Source: an uncultured beta proteobacterium (GTDB taxonomy: Bacteria; Pseudomonadota; Gammaproteobacteria; Burkholderiales; Burkholderiaceae). From it: a stretch of DNA of 64,000 nucleotides. The notes under the pieces were generated by a model, which made no database searches, had not been told where the DNA came from, and was given only the letters and a program-made list of their open reading frames with translations. Below, piece by piece: positions 57,594 through 64,000 of this stretch; position 1 is the stretch's first letter, and the number at the start of each line of letters is the position of its first letter. The stretch lies in the NCBI GenBank assembly GCA_903875135.1, contig CAIQUZ010000014.1:1-64000 (forward strand), given 5' to 3'. The translations under genes were made by a program, and so were the position numbers.

Positions 57594-58607
57594 TTATTCC
57601 GACTTAATATTGTTATCTTTGATGAGTTTGGTGTACTTTTGTTTTTCAGCATCTAAAAACTTTTTCGTCTCTTCAACAGTGCGCGGTACCGCTTCCACAC
57701 CTAACTTGGCAAATCGCTCTTTGATTTCTGGCATCGCCAAAATGGTAAATAAGGCCTTGCTATAGACATCTGCAATTGGCTTAGGTGTTCCCGCTGGTAA
57801 AAACGCCGCCCACCAATTGAGTGCCTCCATCCCTTCAATACCCCCTTCCGCAAAAGTTGGAATATTCGGGAACAAAGGGGATCGCTGATTGCTCGTAATC
57901 GCGAGTGGTCGTAGAGTGCCCGCCGCAATGAATTGAGAAACAGGCTGCGCATCAGAGATGATCATCTCAATTTGGCCAGCAAGTACATCATTCACAGCTA
58001 ACATCCCCCCCTTATAAGGAATCTCTTGCATCTTCATACCCGTTTGACGCATCAATAACTCACCAGCTAACTGAGATAAACTACCAGGACCACTCGTCCC
58101 AAAATTGATCGCATTGGGTTTAGACGAAGCGGTCTTGAGTAAATCTTTTAAGGTTTTATAGTCGGACTTCGTATTAACGACCAAAATGTTTGGACCCGCA
58201 GCAATCAAACTAATCGGCATGAAATCTTTTTCCATGTTGTAGTTGACCTTCGACAACAAAGGATTCACTCCAGCAGGTCCTAAATTACCAACAATCATCG
58301 TATACCCATCCGGTGCTTGATGAGAACCATACTCCATCCCAATGGAGCCCGCAGCACCAGCACGGTTTTCAATCACAACAGGTTGATTCCACAACTCCCC
58401 TAATTTTTGCCCTACCACCCGCGTAATCAAATCGGAGCTTCCTCCAGCTGGATAAGGGATCACAATTTTGATGGGCTTGGCAGGAAAAGTTTGTGCGTTA
58501 ATGACTCCGACAAACAAAAGAATAAAAATGAAAACTGAATGCTGTACAAGCATTTTTAATACAGATTGTGCTCTCTGTACCCATACGGAAAGAAGGGATG
58601 GATTCAA
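57594..58607 (-). CDS. Bug-type (TTT) substrate-binding protein 2
   Basis: A 337-residue periplasmic protein with PAKPIKIVIPYPAGGSSDLITR, PVVIENRAGAAG and IPYKGGMLAVNDVLAG, a typical Bug fold. The TTG start is supported by GGAG eight bases before it; an ATG 18 codons later begins just before the signal-peptide core (cleavage near INAQ) but has no ribosome binding site. It heads the Bug-VOC-Bug operon. The two Bug proteins are clearly different in sequence. Confidence 0.9.
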   Translation of the reverse strand: MNPSLLSVWVQRAQSVLKMLVQHSVFIFILLFVGVINAQTFPAKPIKIVIPYPAGGSSDLITRVVGQKLGELWNQPVVIENRAGAAGSIGMEYGSHQAPDGYTMIVGNLGPAGVNPLLSKVNYNMEKDFMPISLIAAGPNILVVNTKSDYKTLKDLLKTASSKPNAINFGTSGPGSLSQLAGELLMRQTGMKMQEIPYKGGMLAVNDVLAGQIEMIISDAQPVSQFIAAGTLRPLAITSNQRSPLFPNIPTFAEGGIEGMEALNWWAAFLPAGTPKPIADVYSKALFTILAMPEIKERFAKLGVEAVPRTVEETKKFLDAEKQKYTKLIKDNNIKSE

Positions 58608-58639
58608 TCGATAGTCTCCAGTATGTTGAATGATTGTTT

Positions 58640-58669
58640 TTGATGCAATTCTTATTTGTAAAATATACT
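58640..58669 (+). promoter_or_regulatory. Probable promoter of the LVIVD-propeller/CobW operon
   Basis: TTGATG and TATACT are spaced by 18 bases, about 55 bases before the ATG. A short palindrome AGGATAAAATCCT lies just after, at 58680-58692, where an operator could sit. Confidence 0.4.
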
Positions 58670-58724
58670 AGCACATAGCAGGATAAAATCCTATTCAACT
58701 GAACCCTTGAAAACGAGATAAAAC

Positions 58725-59969
58725 ATGATGCAAGCACCACAAGCCAGCGCCAAATCTGATCAAACACTATCGCGGAACATGACCCTACTTGCCCACCATG
58801 AAATAGGTGGTTTTGGTGGTCTAGGTGAAGGGATGGGACTACAAATCACAAAAGATGGTCGACGTATCATGTGGTTGGCTCACGAGTCTGCACCCAAAAA
58901 CTTTTCAGGAATTGATGTTACAGACCCAAAAAACCCAAAAATGATCGTTCAAACCGATCTACCCCATATGAAACTGCGTTCAAACTCATTAGATGTTTAT
59001 GGAGATATTTTGGCAGTTGCCTACCAAACCCAAACTGTCGGCCTCAAACCGGCGGGTGTCGATTTATTTGACGTCAGCGATCCTGAACACCCAAAGCTCT
59101 TATCGCACTTTGACTGCTCTGGCCCTCACTCTAGAGGAGTACACGCACTCTGGTTTGTGGATGGTCAGTATATTCATATGTCATCTGGCTCATCTGACTT
59201 TGAGCCGACCCATCCCAACGATGATCAGTTCTACCGCATCTTAGATGTTTCAGACCCAAAAAATCCTGTAGAAGCAGGTCGTTGGTGGTATCCCGGCACA
59301 CGTGTGGGAGATAGTGCTCCACATCCCCCTCGCCATCCAAAGTTTGATACCGGATACCGTGTCCACAACTCCAATGTGTTTCCAAGAGAGCCTGGCAGAG
59401 CTTATGTTGGCTATATCGATGGCGGCGCTTTTGTGCTCGATATCTCTGACATGAAAAATATTCAAGTGATTGCCCATTGGAACCACTCTCCTCCTCTGAA
59501 CGGCTTTATTCACACAGTCCTGCCGTTGTTTGATCGCAATCTATGGATCGTGAGCGATGAATGCGTGCGAGATGATGGTGAGGACTGGCCGAAATTAGTA
59601 TGGGTCATCGATAGTCGTGATGAAAAGAATCCATTATCACTATCAACCTTTCCGATGCCATCAGTAGACGTCTTCGGAAAACGTGGTGGTCGTTATGGCG
59701 CCCATAACCTGCATGAAAATCTACCAGTACCTGGATCGTTCTACTCTGATACTATCATTATCGGCTCATTCTTTAATGGCGGTATCCGAGTCTTTGATAC
59801 AACCGATCCTTATCGTGTTGAAGAAATTGCTTACTATGTACCGGGTGCACCAAAGCTTTCGCCAGCCGGCGCTATCCAAATCAACGATGTCTACGTTGAT
59901 GACAACGCCATAGTTTATGGTGTAGATCGTTTTGCGGGTGGTTTATATATTTTGGAGATGAACATTTAA
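58725..59969 (+). CDS. LVIVD-repeat beta-propeller protein
   Basis: The 414-residue protein repeats the pattern [GD]-[ILV]-D-V-[ST]-D-P-x-[NH]-P (for example FDVSDPEHPKLLSHF and LDVSDPKNPVEAGRWW), the LVIVD-type propeller signature. His-rich loops (HPNDDQF, SAPHPPRHPK) could bind metal. No signal peptide is visible, so a cytoplasmic location is likely. The CobW-type gene starts six bases later, implying a shared transcript; the Bug-VOC-Bug operon diverges upstream. Confidence 0.83.
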   Translation: MMQAPQASAKSDQTLSRNMTLLAHHEIGGFGGLGEGMGLQITKDGRRIMWLAHESAPKNFSGIDVTDPKNPKMIVQTDLPHMKLRSNSLDVYGDILAVAYQTQTVGLKPAGVDLFDVSDPEHPKLLSHFDCSGPHSRGVHALWFVDGQYIHMSSGSSDFEPTHPNDDQFYRILDVSDPKNPVEAGRWWYPGTRVGDSAPHPPRHPKFDTGYRVHNSNVFPREPGRAYVGYIDGGAFVLDISDMKNIQVIAHWNHSPPLNGFIHTVLPLFDRNLWIVSDECVRDDGEDWPKLVWVIDSRDEKNPLSLSTFPMPSVDVFGKRGGRYGAHNLHENLPVPGSFYSDTIIIGSFFNGGIRVFDTTDPYRVEEIAYYVPGAPKLSPAGAIQINDVYVDDNAIVYGVDRFAGGLYILEMNI

Positions 59970-59975
59970 TTAGCC

Positions 59976-61001
59976 ATGAATTTTCAGCGCGATCTGTTAG
60001 CGGGCAAAATACCCGTAACCGTCATCACCGGTTTTCTGGGTAGTGGTAAAACAACCTTAATTTCACAACTCATTGCACACCCACAAATGCGCCGAGTGGC
60101 GGTGGTGATTAATGAAGTCGGTGAAATTGGTATCGATCACGATTTAGTCGCTAGCTCAACTGAAAATATCACACTACTATCGAACGGCTGCATTTGCTGC
60201 TCAGTCAGAACCGATATGCAAGAAACCTTGCGTGATCTTTTTGCCAGAAGATCGGTCGGCGAGGTCTTTGATTTTGATCGAGTGATTATCGAAACTACAG
60301 GCCTCGCTGATCCAGCCCCAGTGCTCCAAACCTTGGTGAGCGATACGCTCTTAGAGGCCCAATTTCGTTTCGATGGACTAGTGACTTTAGCGGATGCAGT
60401 CAACCTCACCGATCAAGCAAAAAACCAGTCAGAGATTGTGAAACAACTGGCCATTGCTGACAAAATATTACTCACAAAATCCGATCTCATCAATCAACAA
60501 GAACTCATCAAGGTCGAAGAATTGATTCGTTCAATGAATCAACAAGCACCCATTCTGAGAGTTCTTCATGGCGCACTAGAGCCAAAAGAGCTAATGAATA
60601 TTGGACTATCCTCCTCCAAATCTTCAGCAAAGATCTTGCGCTTTTTAGGGGAGGATAATGACGCAGGAAAATATCTTGGGAGTTTTATTCAAGCGCATAG
60701 TAGCCAAATCAAAACTCTGTCCTTACGATTCGAAAAACCCTTTACCTGGAATGCGTTTTCATCAGCGTTAGACTTACTTAGTAATTTAAGAGGCCCAGAT
60801 CTACTGCGGATGAAGGGTATCGTCAATGTTGAAAATAAACCGGTTGTTGTGCAAGGCGTTCAACACATCTTCCACCCACCAGTCCATTTATCCGATTGGC
60901 CAAGCACTGATCATAGTTCACGTCTGGTATTCATCACACGTCATATCGAAGCCGCCATGATCAACAATTTATTTGAGACTGTCGGCGCTTTACAAAATTA
61001 A
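59976..61001 (+). CDS. CobW/COG0523 family GTP-binding metallochaperone
   Basis: A 341-residue GTPase: Walker A ITGFLGSGKTTLI, NEVGEIGIDHD, the metal-binding CxCC motif in NGCICCSVRTD, IETTGLADPAP and the TKSD guanine motif, followed by a CobW C-terminal domain from about residue 240. These proteins load or insert metals (Zn, Co, Fe) into target proteins. Its close pairing with the LVIVD propeller suggests that protein as a metal client. It overlaps the convergent receiver-Hpt gene by four bases. Confidence 0.9.
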   Translation: MNFQRDLLAGKIPVTVITGFLGSGKTTLISQLIAHPQMRRVAVVINEVGEIGIDHDLVASSTENITLLSNGCICCSVRTDMQETLRDLFARRSVGEVFDFDRVIIETTGLADPAPVLQTLVSDTLLEAQFRFDGLVTLADAVNLTDQAKNQSEIVKQLAIADKILLTKSDLINQQELIKVEELIRSMNQQAPILRVLHGALEPKELMNIGLSSSKSSAKILRFLGEDNDAGKYLGSFIQAHSSQIKTLSLRFEKPFTWNAFSSALDLLSNLRGPDLLRMKGIVNVENKPVVVQGVQHIFHPPVHLSDWPSTDHSSRLVFITRHIEAAMINNLFETVGALQN

Positions 61002-61849
61002 GTATTTTTTTTAACCCATTGTTGAAGTTCCTTATCTAGCGACTGATACTCACTGACTAAGCCGACATAAAGAGCTTCATTGATGGCAACCCCGTTTTTC
61101 ATTTTCTCATTCACTTCGCCAAGGATTTTGGATAAACGAATAGCACCAATTTGATGAAACAATCCTTTTAAAATATGAACCACGGCCTTCGCCTCGATCA
61201 TGGAGTTATTACGAATCGACTCTTCCAATAAAACAAAATATTCAGGGATATTTTTAGATGCGCTCGACAAAATAACGGCCGCCAATTTTTTATGATCACT
61301 CACAAAAACATTGAGCCATTTTTCGTTAAATAACTCTTCCGTTCGATTCTCTAAAACTTGTTCGATTAAAACCTCTGTCTTAGAGCGCTTTAACGCCTCC
61401 CAATCAATTTTCTTCACCTGTAAATATTTTTCAGCAACCTTGTTCAATATTTTCAGATCCGCTGGTTTAAACATAACATCATTCATGCCAGCATCCATGC
61501 AACGCTTGATATCTTCCGCGAAATCAAAAGCAGTAACAGCAATGATCGGAGTCTGAGATAACTTTTTAATTTCTTCCCATTCTCGGATCACAATGGTAGC
61601 TTCTACACCATCCATTTCCGGCATTTGAATGTCCATTAAAATAAAGTTAATGGTGGGTTCACTTTTGAAAATCTCAATCGCCTTTACACCATTAGCTGCC
61701 TCTAGGACTTCAAATTCAAGAGTTTCTAATAACGATCTTAAAACCATTCGATTGGTTAAAATATCTTCAGCGATTAATACCCGACCTTTTTTCGATTGAT
61801 CATCCTCAAATTCAAGCGGCTGATTATCATTTGCTTCTGGACCCGTCAA
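60998..61849 (-). CDS. Receiver-Hpt two-domain phosphorelay protein
   Basis: The 283-residue protein has a CheY-like receiver (about 22-140) with acidic IAED, phospho-acceptor Asp 73 in ILMDIQMPEMDG and Lys 128 in MFKPAD, followed by a helical Hpt domain with His 225 in VVHILKGLFHQIGA. There is no kinase and no output domain, so it looks like the C-terminal part of a hybrid sensor kinase acting alone as a relay. The TTG start has GGGAGA upstream. No kinase partner lies in the window. Confidence 0.87.
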   Translation of the reverse strand: MTGPEANDNQPLEFEDDQSKKGRVLIAEDILTNRMVLRSLLETLEFEVLEAANGVKAIEIFKSEPTINFILMDIQMPEMDGVEATIVIREWEEIKKLSQTPIIAVTAFDFAEDIKRCMDAGMNDVMFKPADLKILNKVAEKYLQVKKIDWEALKRSKTEVLIEQVLENRTEELFNEKWLNVFVSDHKKLAAVILSSASKNIPEYFVLLEESIRNNSMIEAKAVVHILKGLFHQIGAIRLSKILGEVNEKMKNGVAINEALYVGLVSEYQSLDKELQQWVKKNT

Positions 61850-61947
61850 GCTATTCTCCCTAATGGATTCTTTTCATTGAAATAGAATTCGATTATATTA
61901 AGTATTAAACCATTTTTTTTTATTCAAAATACTTTTTTTTAACAAAT

Positions 61948-62841
61948 ATGAACAAAAACCTCATTCAAGATACTCAGGCTCTCATCAATGCCTCACAGAC
62001 AACTCGCCGTGACTTTATGAAGGTCGCCAGTTTAGGTGGTTTAGGCTACGCTCTTGCCGCATCACCTGTGATGGCTCAAGCGATAAAGACGGACTTTGTC
62101 GGTCTCCAATGTTCTGATGAAACGATTGCTTATGGTGATTCCAAATTACCTATCTACGTAGCAAAGCCTGAAAATGCTAAAGGACCACTACCAGTCATGA
62201 TTGTGGTGAGTGAAATTTTTGGAGTTCATGAATATATTGCTGATGTTGCTCGTCGCTTTGCAAAGCTAGGCTATCTAGCCATCGCTCCAGAGTTTTTTTA
62301 CCGAGCAGGTAATCCTCAACAAATGGGGAATATGGCCCAAATCATGTCAGATATCGTGGCAAAAACGCCAGACCAACAAGTGATGCAAGATGTCACCGAA
62401 ACTATCAAATGGGCAAAAAGTAATGGTGGTAATCCTGCCAAAGTTGGGATTAATGGATTTTGTTGGGGCGGTCGAATTGTTTGGTTAGCCTGCGAACAAG
62501 TTGCCGGGATTAATGCTGGCGTTGCTTGGTATGGACGCTTAACGGGAGACAAATCACCCAACTTCCCCAACCACCCAGTGGATCTAGTCAAACAACTAAG
62601 AGCTCCAGTTCTTGGACTATACGGCGCAAAAGATGCAGGAATTCCGGTTTCATCCTTATCCGCCATGCAACATGAGCTCCATCAACTCAAAAATAAACCT
62701 GCTGCACAACAATCAGAGTTTATTTTATATTCTCAAGCTGGACATGCTTTCCATGCGGATTACCGAGCAACCTATATTCCTGCCGCGGCAAAAGACGGCT
62801 GGGATAAGGCGACTGAATGGTTGAAGAGTAAAGGCGTTTAA
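61948..62841 (+). CDS. Tat-exported dienelactone hydrolase family protein
   Basis: A 297-residue protein with a twin-arginine signal (TTRRDFMKVASLGG, hydrophobic to about 45, cleavage near VMAQA). The hydrolase domain has the nucleophile elbow GINGFCWGGR (Cys in place of Ser, as in dienelactone hydrolases), an Asp in YGAKDAGIP and a His in QAGHAFHAD. The family opens lactones such as dienelactone; an exported version is common in proteobacteria with unknown substrate. Its stop overlaps the convergent YeeE/YedE gene. Confidence 0.9.
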   Translation: MNKNLIQDTQALINASQTTRRDFMKVASLGGLGYALAASPVMAQAIKTDFVGLQCSDETIAYGDSKLPIYVAKPENAKGPLPVMIVVSEIFGVHEYIADVARRFAKLGYLAIAPEFFYRAGNPQQMGNMAQIMSDIVAKTPDQQVMQDVTETIKWAKSNGGNPAKVGINGFCWGGRIVWLACEQVAGINAGVAWYGRLTGDKSPNFPNHPVDLVKQLRAPVLGLYGAKDAGIPVSSLSAMQHELHQLKNKPAAQQSEFILYSQAGHAFHADYRATYIPAAAKDGWDKATEWLKSKGV

Positions 62842-63941
62842 GTTGAATTGCGTTCTAGATATTGCAGTCCTAAATAGACCCCAATAACAAAACCTAGAAC
62901 GGTAATAAAAGAGGATAGCGCCAAGGTTGACATTGCGCTCAATCCTTGGCCAAAGGTACATCCTAAAGCGGTAATACCACCAATCCCCATCAGGGCACCA
63001 CCCAATAGATGATGCATCGTGTCTTTTGCACTGCTAAATCCCATCAGTCTTAATTTACCTTGTTGCCAAGCACTCAAAAATGATCCTAAACATAAACCTA
63101 GGGCAAGCATAATACCAAAACTCATCCGCTTGGAACTATCACTAAAAAGTGTAAGGTAATCCAATAAATAGGCAATGGGTGCAACCAAAGAGGCACTTTC
63201 CATCTTGCCACTATTGGTCGTCATAAATAGTGGCTCTAGGGTGTTTGGATCCTCAGGGACAAATCCTAAATGACCAGAGATCCACCAAAATCCAACCATG
63301 GACAAGCCAACAAGAACGCTAATCCACCAGGACTGCATTCGCCGAAAGTCCTTGTCTTTAAAAGCAAAAATGAATAAGCTAGTAGCCAAGATGGACGCTA
63401 GAATCAGAAATAATAAAGGCGTATCAATAGCCACCCAAGTATGCAACATACTAGCTAAATCTTGTGGCGTTGAAAGATTCAATTGTGCAAGATCGACAGA
63501 ATTCACCCGAATTGTGCCAAAAATACCCCGTAAGGTCATTTGAGCAAATAAGCCCATCACCATCAACACCACGAGGGACTTAATATTTCCAGTCCCTAGA
63601 CGAATCAAGTTTCGCGCCCCACATCCAGAGGCAATCGACATGCCAGTTCCAAAGAGGATGCCACCAATCAGGTGAGATAACCATAAAACTTTGGGACTGT
63701 TGTAAATGGTTTGATGAATATCAATCCATCCACCCCAATAAAGAATGCCAGTACCGAGCAACATCACTCCTAAAGCAAGTAGCCATTGACGCATTCTGAA
63801 CCAGGATTGCATGACAAAAATATCGCTTATGGCACCCATCGAACAAAATTGAGTTCTTTGTAGAGCAAAACCGAGCACTATCGCTAAGAGCAGTGTTGTG
63901 ATTAAAACCAAGTATTGTAAATGTTCAAGCTCGAAGGACAT
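62838..63941 (-). CDS. YeeE/YedE family (thiosulfate/sulfur) transporter
   Basis: The 367-residue membrane protein has about nine hydrophobic segments and the two internal repeats of the family, each with a conserved Cys: GMSIASGCGARNLIRLGTG in the first half and IGGITALGCTFGQGLS in the second. The relative TsuA imports thiosulfate through such Cys residues. No TusA-like gene is adjacent in the window. The remaining 59 bases to the right edge show nothing further. Confidence 0.87.
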   Translation of the reverse strand: MSFELEHLQYLVLITTLLLAIVLGFALQRTQFCSMGAISDIFVMQSWFRMRQWLLALGVMLLGTGILYWGGWIDIHQTIYNSPKVLWLSHLIGGILFGTGMSIASGCGARNLIRLGTGNIKSLVVLMVMGLFAQMTLRGIFGTIRVNSVDLAQLNLSTPQDLASMLHTWVAIDTPLLFLILASILATSLFIFAFKDKDFRRMQSWWISVLVGLSMVGFWWISGHLGFVPEDPNTLEPLFMTTNSGKMESASLVAPIAYLLDYLTLFSDSSKRMSFGIMLALGLCLGSFLSAWQQGKLRLMGFSSAKDTMHHLLGGALMGIGGITALGCTFGQGLSAMSTLALSSFITVLGFVIGVYLGLQYLERNST

Positions 63942-64000
63942 CTACATATTTTACACCGTGAGGCCGAATTCAAATCCGGAATAAAAATATAGCGCTTTAC

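Overview
The window looks like a stretch of chromosome from a moderately AT-rich betaproteobacterium of the Burkholderiales, most likely close to Polynucleobacter (family Burkholderiaceae). The best pointers are gene orders: hfq-hflX-hflK-hflC-hisZ-purA, rlmN-ispG-hisS-yfgM-bamB-der, and dnaX-ybaB-recR beside the small SRP RNA gene. Bug-type (tripartite tricarboxylate transporter) periplasmic binding proteins, typical of Burkholderiales, also occur. I see no insertion sequence, prophage, integrase or CRISPR array. The placement is inference from gene order and protein resemblance, without any database search.

Layout. 1-8506 (minus): the first codons of glnA with an NtrC-like site upstream, then a compact series led by hrpA: a YVTN-type beta-propeller, a polysaccharide deacetylase-like protein, a sterol desaturase-like membrane protein, an EI24/CysZ-like membrane protein and a MoCF-domain protein. 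8529-15038: argA, yggX, rpiA, tal, rlmB and rnr. 15105-18503 is the most accessory-looking part: a PIN-domain gene, two divergent genes for related Ser/Ala/Gly-rich proteins, tRNA-Leu(CAG), a secreted alpha/beta hydrolase and two tiny lipoproteins. 18503-32522 (minus) is one long run of housekeeping genes: purA, hisZ, hflC, hflK, hflX, hfq, der, bamB, yfgM, hisS, ispG, rlmN, ndk. 32746-43735: a BI-1 family membrane protein, rlmD, a DEDDy exonuclease, an NlpD-like lipoprotein, pcm, surE, an orphan pstS facing an OprB-like porin, recR, ybaB, dnaX and the SRP RNA. 43758-50509: a small membrane protein and an AddAB-like helicase/nuclease pair. 50626-56043 (plus): trxA, rho, rpmE2, a GT39-like membrane protein and a MATE exporter. 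56044-63941: a Bug-VOC-Bug operon facing an LVIVD-propeller/CobW-GTPase pair, a receiver-Hpt protein, a Tat-exported dienelactone hydrolase-like protein and a YeeE/YedE transporter.

The genome is tightly packed. Same-strand genes often join through ATGA or TAATG overlaps, and eight of the nine convergent protein-gene junctions have 16 bases or fewer between the stop codons (three overlap). Several starts are not ATG, and rlmN appears to start at ATT. The least explained items are the pair of Cys- and Trp-free proteins with matching block order and C-termini (15533-17025), the hrpA/argA start region in which both start codons sit in one perfect inverted repeat, the propeller-deacetylase-desaturase operon, and the Bug-VOC-Bug / LVIVD-CobW locus.
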